Shown here piece by piece: positions 1 through 9,913 of a stretch of DNA of 64,000 nt. The position numbers were made by a program, and so were the translations under genes. Source of the DNA: Astragalus membranaceus (lineage: Eukaryota > Streptophyta > Magnoliopsida > Fabales > Fabaceae); contig CM076849.1 in the NCBI GenBank assembly GCA_039519185.1, positions 71,047,784 to 71,111,783 of the forward strand, in the 5' to 3' direction. The notes beneath the pieces were generated by a model. That model was given only the letters and a program-made list of their open reading frames with translations. It was not told the DNA's origin and did no database searches. Within the stretch, counting starts at the first letter, position 1. Each line of letters begins with the position of its first letter.

Positions 1-1
1 T

Positions 2-775
2 GCCAAATCAGTTAGCAAATTTCTTCAAAGAAACATTTTTACAAGATTTGGCACCCCAAGAGCAATCATCAATGATGAAGGCTCACGTTTTTGCAATAAA
101 CTCATTGAAAACCTTCTTGCAAAATAAGGGATTAAACATAAAATTGCTACAGCCTATCACCCACAAACAAGTGGACAAGCTGAATTGTCTAATAGGGAGA
201 TAAAAAGAATGCTTGAAAAAATGGTTGGGCCAACAAGAAAAGACTAGTCCTTACACTTAGAGGAAACATTATGGGCATACAGAACTGCATTTTAAACTCC
301 ATTAGGTATGTCCCCCTATAGGATAGTTTATGGCAAAGCATGCCATCTTCCTGTTGAGTTAGAGAACAAGTCATATTGGGCTATCAAAAAGTTAAAATTT
401 GATCTTAACAAGGCAGGAGCACAAAGGTTTTTTGAATTAAATGAATTAGAGGAATTTAGGCAATTCTCTTATGAGAATGCAGAAATTTACAAAGCAAAAA
501 CCAAAGCATGGCATGACAAAAAAATCCAAAAGAGAGAACTTAGAGAAGGAGGAATGGTCTTGTTATATAATTCTAGGTTGAAATTGTTCCCTGGAAAGCT
601 TAAATCTAGGTGGTCAGGACCATTTCAATTAGTCAAAATTTACCCCCATGGTGCAGTTGATCTTTATGATGCAGCCACAAATACCACTTTCAAGGTAAAT
701 GGCCAAAGAGTAAAAATGTACTATGGTGAGTATGTGGTGAAAGATAAATTCACCACCCATCTTCAAAATCTCTAA
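2..775 (+). pseudogene. Athila-type Ty3 integrase, C-terminal half, broken
   Basis: The frame starting at base 2 reads as the catalytic core and C-terminal part of a Ty3/gypsy integrase. It shows a D in an INDEGSHF segment, then HPQTSGQAE with the last catalytic Glu, then WAYRTAF and the SPYRIVYGKACHLPVE block. Near the end, KLFPGKLKSRWSGPF and PHGAVDL are typical of the Athila lineage. Three in-frame stops break it: TAA at 125-127, TAG at 245-247 and TAA at 293-295. From 308 the frame is open to its own stop at 773-775. The N-terminal zinc finger and the rest of pol lie outside the window. The lineage call rests on remembered motifs. The copy cannot make a working enzyme. Confidence 0.9.
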
Positions 776-1849
776 GATAAGGAGATAGTCACGCTGAAAG
801 ACTCTTAAAACAAGCGCTTATGGAAGGCAACCCACAGTTTTTTGGTAATTAGTAAGCCATTTTGTTCAATTTGATGTTTTTCAAGTGTTTTGTAGGAATA
901 CAGGTTTTCGTGCATCTGCACCTCAGAATCTCTCAGTGCTACTGCACCAGAAATTCAAAAAAAAATTCACTTGGGTAAAAAACTTTCAAAAATGCCAGCA
1001 CCACAACGTTTAAAACATGATTAGTGGCTGAGATGTTGAGTTGTCCCACCTAGACTCCCACGTGTCTTAGTGCATGCAAACCCACATACCCCTAACGGCT
1101 ACTCCACCCATTAAATCAACCAACCACTAACCCATTCACCTCTTTGAACCGACCCAACTCCCCATGGCTACCGTTGTTTCACCCACAGTTATTGAGGGGT
1201 TAAAGCTGAATCAGAAAAACTGAGGGCAAATGATCCTATAATGGCTACATCTGTATACCGCACTATGCGTGCCCACACAGATGCCCGAAGACTCAGAACA
1301 GTACATAATTCGGAAGGCGAACAAGGATATTAGCTATAGTAGGCTTAGCCTAACCAAAACAGTTGCCATAGTCATGGAAGGAAAGCACGGTATAAAGGAC
1401 GGTAAACAATATTCATACCTAGGAATCCCAAAAAAGTCGGAATGCAAACTAGGAAAAGATTTTGGCAAAGATAGGAGAATTTTTGAAAGGATCTTGGGAT
1501 GTAGAGAAACCGGTATAAGAAATTTGACTAACCCAAAAACCAAACAATACTTTGAAAGAACACTGTAAAACAAGACTCGGACCTAAAGAAGACTCACTGT
1601 TCGGAGAAGCCGTTCTAAGAGACGGATGTTTCCTATATGGATGGCCTCTAAAGAAACTACTCCTAGATCGTTGACCTTAGAACTTCTCGTTGGCTCAATG
1701 ATTGGTGGAGTCTGAAGACGAAGCTGTCACAGACAAGTACGGATGCCCATCAACTGCTGCTGCACCATCATTTGTAGCCCTCTGCTTCCACTGCGTACTC
1801 TGATAAAAGAAGGCTGAGGATTCTATGGTTTAGGGTTTCTGAGACTTCC
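776..1849 (+). other. Athila 3' region and unassigned DNA
   Basis: Just after the integrase stop comes a segment with a GCTTATGGAAGGCAACCCAC stretch, which is usual downstream of Athila pol, so at least the first few hundred bases belong to that element. The remainder has only short open frames. A 99-codon frame at 1269-1568 has no recognisable motif. I could not find the 3' LTR boundary. Confidence 0.45.
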
Positions 1850-2460
1850 GGGGCTCTGGCCATCAATTGTCGTCATTTTTAATAACTTGAATGATACTTC
1901 GAGTTGATCAAGCTCGAGGTTCCACACAATATACTAAAAGGATTCGATAATTAATCGTTAAAGTCCCTAACTGACTCAATCTAACTACTCAACTAACTAC
2001 TACATTTCTAAGTCCGACAGGGTCGAACTGCTCTGATACCAAAATGTAACATCCCAGACTGCTTTCAGAAGTGTCTACTGCCCCCACAAACCAACACGTG
2101 CCTTTCCAGCATGCGTTGTCCTCACTTGCATGTTTTTTAGGAAATTTCCCAGAAGGTCACCCATCCCACTACTACTCCAAGTCAAGCACGCTTCACTATG
2201 GAGTTCTTATGGGAAGGGCTCCCGAAAAGAAGATGCATCTTGTTGGTATAGGTAGTCCAAATCAATTCTTTTAAGCCTTCTTCAACTGTACAGTCCCATA
2301 ACGGCACAGCCTCAGGATCCCTCTCATTCTGGTGCATATTCGGTCCATCCACATGTCCCTTCGCCTAGAAGCATCCAGGAGCCGCTTTTTGCCGTGCCCA
2401 CTTTTTGGGCACCGACGATCACTCCCCTCCCTCGTCAGCCACATATGTCACAGCCATGGC
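1850..2460 (-). mobile_element. Fragment of a minus-strand Tekay-like Ty3 element (leader, PBS, LTR end)
   Basis: On the minus strand the LTR terminus ...GGGATGTTACA ends at 2045. It is followed by a primer-binding site complementary to initiator tRNA-Met (TGGTATCAGAGC, plus-strand 2030-2041). The leader that follows resembles the one of the intact chromovirus at 30378-30497, sharing the stretch around ttgatcaagctc. A degraded gag start may begin near 1863. LTR sequence runs right to roughly 2460, where recognisable similarity fades. No second LTR or target duplication was found, so this is a truncated relic. Confidence 0.65.
2030..2041 (-). promoter_or_regulatory. Primer-binding site, tRNA-Met type
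   Basis: The minus strand reads TGGTATCAGAGC, the usual match to the 3' end of initiator tRNA-Met, three bases inside the LTR terminus at 2045. Confidence 0.75.
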
Positions 2461-3408
2461 AAAGACAAAATAAATGTGAAATGAGTTTGTAGCTGTAGGT
2501 TATAAATTTGTGCCCCAAGTATGGCAAAGAAGAGTTTTGGTTATGTTTATAATAATATCAAAACAAATCTTTGATGGTTTACAAAAAATTGAAAAGCAAT
2601 AAAAACTCGAAAAACTAATAAAATTAATAACATCTATGAAATAAATAAAACACACAGTCACAGGTGTTAAAGAACAGAGAAATTAAAGTGATTATTAAAA
2701 GAATTCCAGTGAAGGCCAATCTTATTTCCTTTCTTTAAACCCCTTCTTGCAACAAAATCTTTGACCCATTTCGCGGTGAAAACATAACTTCTTGAAGAAA
2801 CTCAACTCATCAAAATAAACAGTGCAAAGAATTAGTGTCCACTTCCAAAACCCTCACTTGAATCCCTCTTTCACAACAACACCGAACATAGGAACACCAA
2901 ATCCTCAGCCAATTCTCTACCAATTCTCTACCCAGGGAGAGTCTGCTCATGTTTTTTAGATCACTCTCTTTTACCTCTTTCTTAATCTTCCATGGGTCTT
3001 CATACAACATTAAATTTGTTGTGTACCCCAACTTTCTTTCTATGTCATTGCATCCCTTCTTTTTTCTTACTACATCAGTTGCTTGTTGTACAAATTTCCT
3101 CTTTTTGGCGACTTGTGTTTCATTTGTTGTCGTACAAGAAAACAAACCTAGTGACAAATGAGTACAAACGTTGTTATATGAACACGAATAAACATCCAAT
3201 GATAAATGTAAACAAACCATAGCAAAAACAAATTAAACGGGAAATGAGTTTCCATAAACTCTACCCCAAGTTTGGCTTTTTTTATAGTTTTAGTTGAGGT
3301 TTATCTTTAATCTCAAGTTTATGCTTTTCCAACAGATAATTTGTTTAAGATTTTCTAAAGATAGTAGAAATAGGAGTTGTTTTTATGTTTATAAGAACAT
3401 CAAAACAC
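2461..3408. other. Intergenic DNA with a diverged direct repeat
   Basis: No gene is recognised. Bases about 2468-2580 and about 3226-3408 are diverged direct repeats: both hold GAAATGAGTTT, then CCCCAAGT, then a TTATGTTTATAA segment followed by ATCAAAAC. The second copy is interrupted by the LINE fragment that follows. Short frames on both strands here are composition artefacts. Confidence 0.4.
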
Positions 3409-3418
3409 ATATGCATAC

Positions 3419-3913
3419 AAGAGAGGTTACTCTACAAGAGCCACGTTGCCCAATGTGTAATGAAAATAGCGAAGCATTAGCACATCTATTCTTTGAATAT
3501 CCATTTGCACATACAGTTTGGTAGGATGTTAACAGGTGGACTGACTGACAAACCGGGGGCAGAGTTATCTGGGCTGGAGCATTTTATGTGGTATGGTGGC
3601 CTTGTAACAGGAAAGCATTGCAGGAAATTCAAATTCTTGATTTGGCTAGCAACAGTTTGGGCACCGTGGTTGGAAAGGAACCGTCGAATATTCCAAGGGA
3701 AGGTTTCTAATCATGAGGCAATTATTAGCAATATCAAACATGCCTCTTAGAGTTGGTTTGCGGGTAGATTAGGAAGGAGATGTAATATGACGGAAGCCCA
3801 ATGGTGAAATAATCCATTGGTGTGTATAAATAATATTCATTAGTATCTCTTGAATTGGGTTGGAGTACCCCTAGTACTCTCATTTAATACAATTTCTCTT
3901 ATCGAAAAAAAAA
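3419..3913 (+). pseudogene. 5'-truncated LINE with zf-RVT remnant and poly(A)
   Basis: The sequence keeps the end of a plant L1-type LINE. There is a zinc-binding segment (CPMCNENSEALAHLFFEYPFAHTVW; zf-RVT type, Cys-X2-Cys then His), a downstream ERNRRIF motif in a shifted frame, a 3' tail containing GGAGTACCCCTAGTACTC, and nine A residues at 3905-3913. It is flanked by ATATGCATAC at 3409-3418 and 3913-3922, which I read as the target-site duplication. At about 495 bp it is a dead-on-arrival insertion with frameshifts and stops. It carries no reverse transcriptase. Confidence 0.8.
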
Positions 3914-3922
3914 TATGCATAC

Positions 3923-4251
3923 TGTATATTTTTTCCCAGGATGCTCAAAATACAGATGCATACTGCATTCATTTGACCTCATTAATGCCCCATACATACA
4001 ATTGATCTATATTGTCCCCCGGTTAATATATTTAAGCCACTATTAAGGCAAGGATAATCCGAATGCATCCAATACATATATGTCAAGTTGCAATAGCCCA
4101 AAGACCTGAATAACTACTCTATCAAATCAAAATAGTTATCCATATCAATATCCATTGGAGTACACTGCTACTCTACCACCAACATATTTGAGTCTCTAAT
4201 ATTAATCTCTTAGAAATTTGCCTTGGGTGTAATAAAAGAAGATAATATATG
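3923..4251. other. AT-rich intergenic DNA
   Basis: Nothing recognisable on either strand. The last nine bases (4243-4251) form the left target duplication of the next element. Confidence 0.5.
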
Positions 4252-4503
4252 GGGTTAAATAAGTTTTTGGTCTCTATAAAATTTGAGTATTTTGATTTTA
4301 GTCTCTTAAAATATTTTCACCTACTTTTGGTCTCTATAATAGGTCAAAAAATCGCTATTAAAGGTCTTGAAGCGTTATTAAAGGTCATGAGGGACTAAAA
4401 GCAAAAGAACAAAATTTTATAGGGACCAAAAGTAGGTGAATTTTTTTTTAGTGACTACAAACAAAAATCTTAATATTATAGGGACCAAAATAATATTTAA
4501 CCC
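4252..4503. mobile_element. Fold-back MITE (GGGTTAAAT family), older copy
   Basis: The element begins GGGTTAAATAAGTTTTTGGTC and ends in the imperfect complement ...ATATTTAACCC. Internal GGTCTCTATAAAAT and ATTTTATAGGGACC segments form arms of an imperfect hairpin. Flanks TAATATATG (4243-4251) and TAATATATA (4504-4512) match at 8 of 9 positions, fitting a 9-bp duplication of the Mutator type. The family is the same as the near-perfect copy at 51726-52051, since both have CGCTATTAAAGG/AAAG segments at the centre. It has no coding capacity. Confidence 0.8.
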
Positions 4504-4512
4504 TAATATATA

Positions 4513-5198
4513 TTGTCATCTACACAAAAACTAAAACAAGACAACATTCTTAAAATGAAGGTAATACAGGGATCACATACAAGTAATACACAGGGACCAC
4601 ATAAAGCCTTGCAAATTCCCTCACATATAGGGACCAAATACACATACATTAAACAAGTCATAAACATCGGATAGAGGCAATAATTTAAAATTCATGTTTA
4701 TGTGGATCAGTAAACAACTCAAAATAAGTAAACAAGTCAAAATCACTTCTTAAAATAGGTTTTCTTCTTAATCAACTTAAAATCAATAAACAATTGTAGA
4801 AAACATAAGAAAATGGAAGAACATTGAAGAAAACCTAATGATTTTTGCTAAAATGGGAAAATCAACAACATCGGGGCATGGAAAAATGGGAGAATCACGA
4901 CGTTCACTACATTTTAAGGCGATTTGGTTCTCTTTGTCGTTCCTTCTCTTCTTCGAGCTATGTTGCGTAACTTCTCTCTTTTGCTCCTTCTCTTTGTGTT
5001 CTTTCGCTATTCTTTGTGCATCTAATGGTTTTTTGGTTTTGAAAACTAGAAATTCCACTTTTGTTGGTAATCAGGGACTAATTGGAACATAACAAGCAAG
5101 GTAGGAGAGGTTACGCAATTCCCATGTCACATGTACACCATGTGTAAACCCTCGCTTTGGTCCGTATATTATCCCCACCTCTCACTATAAAAATATAA
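4513..5198. other. Intergenic DNA
   Basis: No supported gene. Overlapping frames of 84-91 codons on opposite strands near 4783-5092 show no motif. This is probably downstream flank of the acetyltransferase gene plus decayed repeats. Confidence 0.4.
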
Positions 5199-5322
5199 TA
5201 AATAGTCTCTAAACTATTTTATATCCATCAATTTAACCCCTCAATTACTTTCTAAATAGGAGAGATGGTGGAAAGTTTAGAGACTAATTTGATGAATTTA
5301 GAATAGTTTAGGACTATTTAGT
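5199..5322. repeat. Imperfect inverted repeat, possible MITE
   Basis: Arms at about 5199-5240 (AAATAGTCTCTAAACTATTT...) and about 5278-5322 (TAGAGACTAATTTGATGAAT... to GACTATTTAG) are imperfectly complementary over about 40 bp. I could not identify a target duplication or assign a family. Confidence 0.4.
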
Positions 5323-5674
5323 CTTTGATAGTTAAAGGACTAATTTGAGGGTTTCCTATGTGCACCATAATTATTAACTCGTTGGTGATGAATCATTAGA
5401 TGCCCAGAATTCATGTCAATGGCTACGCCTCAAACAACACTTTAATTCCCACCAAAAGCTTGAACACCAGGAACCTAAATTAACTCATGAGGGTCAAATT
5501 TCAACTACATTGAATTCTCTAAAACCTCTCAGCAACTCTCTAAAATATGAAAAATACCTCAAAATAAAAACACAAACTCGGCGACTATATATAATTCGAA
5601 ATAATCAATCAGTCAATAAATTACAAAACTCGTCACAAAGAACAAAAAGAACATACGAGTATAAACAGTTACTA
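5323..5674. other. Downstream flank of the GNAT gene
   Basis: AT-rich sequence with no protein motif. It lies immediately 3' of the minus-strand acetyltransferase gene and probably contains its 3' UTR. No single polyadenylation signal can be singled out by eye. Confidence 0.4.
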
Positions 5675-6250
5675 TTATTTTCTTTTTTGTTTCCTAGAGT
5701 AAACCATTCCACGAATCCCATCAGGATCAGCAATAAAACCCAAAGGTCGATAAAATCCAAGAACACGAGGTTCAGAGTAAAGGGCAATATTGGAAATTCC
5801 CCTACTTAACAAATCCCGAATAATCCTCTCCACAACAACTTTCCCTAACCCAATCCCTTGAAACGAAGGATCAACAACCACATCCCAAATAATCGCGTTG
5901 AATACGCCATCACCAGTAGCTCTCGCAAACGCAACCGCGCGTTTCGTTTTAAGTTGCTCCACCCACACCATCGAATCCGTATGTTCCAGCGCTAAGCGAA
6001 TTTTATCAGGGTCGCGTCTCGGAAACCCCACCGCTACGAAAATGGTGTTTAGTTGTTCTAGGTTTAGTCCCTCCGCGCTCCGCCGTAGTGTAAAGCCGCG
6101 AGAGTTAAGCGCCTTGTCGGAGATTGATAGTGGATACTCTAATCTTGCTTGAGATGAAACGGTGACGTTTCGTGGGTGAGTGGTGCGTGTTGTGAGGTTA
6201 AGTCGTAGTGGGGATGGGAGGCGAGTTGAGATGCTGCCACGTAAGAGCAT
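5675..6250 (-). CDS. Plastid-type GNAT N-acetyltransferase
   Basis: This uninterrupted 191-codon frame closely resembles the plant GNAT group that includes Arabidopsis NSI/GNAT2 and GNAT1. In that group, chloroplast enzymes transfer acetyl from acetyl-CoA to protein lysines or N-termini and to amines such as serotonin. Residues 1-35 are rich in Arg, Ser and Thr with almost no acidic residues, like a transit peptide. The conserved body starts near residue 53. Blocks FVAVGFPRRDP (71-81), AFARATGDGVFNAIIWDVVVDP (split here at 107-128), the acetyl-CoA loop QGIGLG (131-136) and YSEPRVLGFYRPLGF (158-172) are intact. The start ATG at 6248-6250 is the first in frame and gives the transit-like leader. 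There is no intron, which makes a retrogene possible, although short single-exon relatives exist. No stop or frameshift is seen, and it sits alone among transposons. Substrate is unknown. Confidence 0.9.
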   Translation of the reverse strand: MLLRGSISTRLPSPLRLNLTTRTTHPRNVTVSSQARLEYPLSISDKALNSRGFTLRRSAEGLNLEQLNTIFVAVGFPRRDPDKIRLALEHTDSMVWVEQLKTKRAVAFARATGDGVFNAIIWDVVVDPSFQGIGLGKVVVERIIRDLLSRGISNIALYSEPRVLGFYRPLGFIADPDGIRGMVYSRKQKRK

Positions 6251-6330
6251 TATTAATAAGTATAAGAAGTTTGTGTTTTCTTTATTTTTTGCTTCGAATT
6301 TTCTGTCTTGATGTTTCTCTGTTTGTAGTT

Positions 6331-6349
6331 TGTGTGTGTGTGTGTGTGT
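6331..6349. repeat. (TG)n microsatellite in the GNAT 5' flank
   Basis: About nine TG units lie 80-100 bp upstream of the acetyltransferase ATG, reading (CA)n on the gene strand. This is within the likely 5' UTR or core promoter. Confidence 0.9.
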
Positions 6350-6351
6350 TT

Positions 6352-6649
6352 GTGACTATTGCGGAAGGGATGAACTGAAGTTGTTTTTGTTGGTGTGGTT
6401 TGTGGTTGCGAGGGAGTCTTTGAGGATAATGTGATTTTTTTGGGGTCCACAATGAAGTAAAAACGTGTGCTTTAGCTTAGCTATGTGGACTTAAGAAAAT
6501 GTTACTCTTCTCGATACGTACGAGGGCTAAGTTAAATCCTACGTGATGTTATAAACCAGTAGATTTGAACATTAGATTTCCAAGGTGTTGAACAGCAAAT
6601 TTAATATCTCGTTTTAGCGTGTTACAAGCATAAAAATCAATGCGGTTTT
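6352..6649. other. Upstream flank of the GNAT gene
   Basis: Probable promoter region of the minus-strand gene. I see no convincing TATA box or known element. Confidence 0.35.
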
Positions 6650-7260
6650 AGGAAGACGACCACCATAGTATGTTTGATGTAAATAACGTTTAAGACGTTA
6701 AAAATAGAATGCCAGATGTTTGTAAATGCCCAATGTGAATACATTGAAGTATTTAAAACGTTTAAAATGATAAACATTCCATGCCGCTTGTTTTGTAATA
6801 CCCGACGTGGATTCTTTTAGAGAGTTTAAAACGTACAAATGCTGTCGATTCCACGTCGGTTGTTTGCTAAAGCGCCGACGTGGATTCATTAAGAGAATTT
6901 AATATGTTTAGAACTTCAACAATTCCACGCCGATTCTTTATTAACGCTTGACGCGGCTTCTTTAGAGAATTTAAAACGTATAGAATGCTTCGAAGTCCAC
7001 GCCGGGTGTCTCTGAATTCCTGGCTTGGTACAACCTTTACTTAGGTGTTAACGTCAGGAACCCTCTTTTTAATCCATTCTCGCTCTATTTTTCACAGACC
7101 TTTCAAACCCTAGTCTTCACTACGTGCTCTCCATCTCCCTCGTGCTCTCCGTCTCCGTCGCTTTCCCCATTCTTGCCGTCGCTTTCTGTCGTTCTCGCAG
7201 TAGCTTTCCGTGGTTCCCGTCGCCCCTCTGTCGGTGTGCCATTCTTGAGCTCACTACGTC
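6650..7260 (+). mobile_element. CACTA-like subterminal repeats and leader, body missing
   Basis: From about 6650 to 7010 there are repeated inverted-pair motifs around CCACGTCGG / CCGACGTGG and variants (GACGTGGATTC, CCACGCCGA, GACGCGGC). They are separated by AAAACGTNNAGAATG-like spacers. This is the layout of CACTA subterminal regions. From about 7080 the sequence turns into a pyrimidine-rich, CAAACCCTAGTC-containing leader like the one after the subterminal repeats of the complete CACTA element at 44480. No transposase follows, and the sequence ends near the copia/solo-LTR block. I could not identify the terminal CACTA bases. Confidence 0.5.
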
Positions 7261-7426
7261 CTTAGTCAACAACACATAACCAATAACTAAAAACTAAGTT
7301 TTCTGGCATTTGGGTAAGGTAATAAAGGTCAGAGTTATGGCTGTAAACTTAGTGAACATTTTGAGGGAATTACAGACATGAGATGAAGCACCCAAATCAA
7401 TGATCAAAGTTCTTAAGGAGGACCAT
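7261..7426 (+). other. Probable outer copia fragment left of the solo LTR
   Basis: The solo LTR target duplication (ACCAT) shows that this flank was once joined to the copia segment starting at 9575. The last about 50 bp are compatible with degraded sequence just before the gag-pre-integrase domain. The rest is not recognised. Confidence 0.35.
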
Positions 7427-9574
7427 TGTAACAACCTAGATTTTAGTCGACAATAAAATCTGGACTATTACTTTTTGACATTTCAGAGGTACGCAATTAA
7501 GACTTGGATTAACAAAATGGAATAAGAAACTCCATAAATGACCCATATAATTGTGATAAACATCTAATTTACATATAAACTGAAACTTGACCATAAACCG
7601 GTCGAGTTAATCACCAGAGTCATTGCCTCCGTACTTAATCCAAATCATAAAATTGCATATATCTTAATACAATATACTGAAGATACAAATAATACTTCTC
7701 TTGGTTCTACCAATCCAAAGATACAAATAAATCAAATACATAATCGTTTCAAAGCATCCCATTCATAAGCTTTAGATGTTGCCAACTAGAAGTACAATAA
7801 ACTTGAAAATTAAAATAACTTCGTTTTCGGTGTTGCTAAGACCTCTTTATAGCCTCAAACTTCATCCATCACAGATTTTACCTGATATCTGTAAATCCAC
7901 AACATAATAAAGGATGGGACTACAATAATCTTAGTGAGTTCCTCAACGGTACCTCACTAGACATATACTCAGGGTATCTTTTATTTAATTTACCAATGAC
8001 GCATCCCCCAATACGCAGTAGTTTTACATATACACAATAATGCTTCAAGCCGTGACGGTGGGGGAAGCCCCACTCAATAACATTGTATTGAGCCCCAAAC
8101 AAAGTCTTGAGATTAGGTTCATGACACCATTCCCAAGTACGTCAATAATTCATTAATGCATTTTAGGTATATATATATATAATTTAATTATTTGCTCTCA
8201 AGGTTTCAAAAGAGAACATACTCGCAATCCAATTCATATCATTATCATAAAGTATCGTGACATATGTCACTTGTATCCCAATACCAAACAATTAGAAATC
8301 ATATCATTTACATAGTCATTGAATCAAGTTTGATATTGACTTAGAATACTCAAGGGTTAAAAGTAGGTTGGGACTAACTTTAAGGATGAATGAATTATCA
8401 AGTTTTTGAGGCAAAAATATGCCCCACAGACAGAAACTAACACGGCCCATAACAAAACATTACGTACCGTAAAGGGCATTACAGCCAGTAACGAAATGTT
8501 ACAACCAGTGTTACAGCAACAGTTCTAAATTTTCAATTTGCACATGATTCACTCTTTCCTATAGCTCCCCAATTCGCTTTCCAGCCTAATAAACCAATCA
8601 ACATGTGAATAATGTATAATTACCAACATAAACATGTTCCAAAATAACATACACAATCACATTAATCATCAAATCATGTAAATGCAAAATACCCCTTTTG
8701 AGCTTTATGCTTCTACCCCCAACTTGATTATTGGGTGGGGTGGAACCTCAATCACCATCAACAACCAATTTCAGAACCAAAATGAGTTCAAACACCACAT
8801 GGTCTTCAAAACCCGAAGTGAAGAAAGTTGTGGAGAGTGAAACCTCACTTTACAACAAATGGGTCAAAACAAGCACAATATTGAACACCACTAAGACACC
8901 AACAACTTCAAACTTCACAGGACTCCAATCAGCTCCCAAAACTTCCAATGGACTTTAAGCTAACTTCTAATCAGCTCCTACTTTTCAAAACCCCAAATGC
9001 CATGCTTCCATTCCACATGCAAGCTCAAAATGAAGGCTTTGACTCCCCAAAACCGACATGCAATTCGAAACCAACCCATGAAAGAGGTGAAGAGGAATGT
9101 TCAGAAAAAGGTAGCCTCTAACTCATCCCAACACGAAATGGTGATAATGGTGAAGAGAATATGAGGTGGTCTTTCAATGGAGTGGGAGAAAGGAAGTGTT
9201 GAGCTCCATAGTTTCTCAAAAAGCAAATGTGAAGGATGGAAAAATGGTTCTCCTCTTCCCTCCCTTCTAACTCTCAAAATCTCCCTCTCTCAAATGGGTG
9301 TGGGTTTTTAAAATTGTTTTCAGCTAAGGTACTAGTAGTGTATACATATATATAGTGGGTATTTGGGCAAAATGGTCACTTAGGTGAGGTTGTGAAAGAA
9401 GAAAACCAAAATTTACCCTTATCCTCATCTCAATATCCCTAGACTTCCTAATCCTAACACAACCACATATAAAATTTCAATCATCATGGACATTTTAATC
9501 TACTCTTAATAATATATCTAATCCCAAATAAATCAACAACAATCAAAGTAATTAAAATTACTTTGGGTGTTACA
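7427..9574 (-). mobile_element. Solo LTR, Tekay-like family A
   Basis: A 2148-bp unit begins TGTAACAACC and ends GGGTGTTACA. It is flanked by identical ACCAT at 7422-7426 and 9575-9579. No primer site, polypurine tract or coding sequence lies between or beside the ends, so this is a solo LTR left by LTR-LTR recombination. Read on the minus strand it begins with a short palindrome (CAAAGTAATT / AATTACTTTG). The same family occurs in plus orientation at 55968-60967 and as fragments at 41892-43853. It interrupts the gag-pre-integrase region of the outer copia element. ORFs inside it are not genes. Confidence 0.9.
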
Positions 9575-9913
9575 ACCATGGAGAGCTTTGATGGAGAAGT
9601 TGTCATGTTTGGTAATAATGACAAAGGCTTCATCAAAGGAGTAGGTAAAATAAATCTTGCTCAGCTTCAAAATGTTCAATTTTTTAAAGGATTGAAGCAT
9701 AATTTACTCAATGTGAGTCAATTATGCGATTCTGGACATGAAGTGACTTTTAAATTTGATGCATGTAGAATAAATAGTTTAGAGTCTGGAAAAACAATTT
9801 TTACTGGTCATAGAATAAATAATCTCTATAGAATTAGTTTTGATGATTTACCTGATCAAATGTGTCTTATTTCAAAAGAAGATGACAATTGGATGTGGCA
9901 TAGGCGATTTGGT
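9575..9913 (+). pseudogene. Outer SIRE-type copia element, left part: gag-pre-integrase domain
   Basis: The frame from 9578 gives a gag_pre-integrs domain: FDGEVVMFG, KGFIKGVGKI, then LKHNLLNVSQLCDSGHEVTF, ending at the WMWHRRFG motif. This resembles the SIRE/Maximus group of Ty1 copia. The coding sequence stops abruptly near 9913 where LTR-like sequence begins. The element resumes at 34108 inside the integrase, about 30 residues further on, so roughly 90 bp of coding sequence was lost at this junction. It is the base layer of the nested block. Confidence 0.85.

Noticed and set aside
1269..1568. 99-codon frame downstream of the Athila integrase
   Set aside because: No recognisable motif and a competing frame on the opposite strand. 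It could be a piece of an envelope-like region, but I cannot support that.
8731..8958. 75-codon frame in the family-A solo LTR, with a counterpart at 42248-42451
   Set aside because: The frames differ in phase and sequence between LTR copies and show no domain; LTR sequence similarity explains both.
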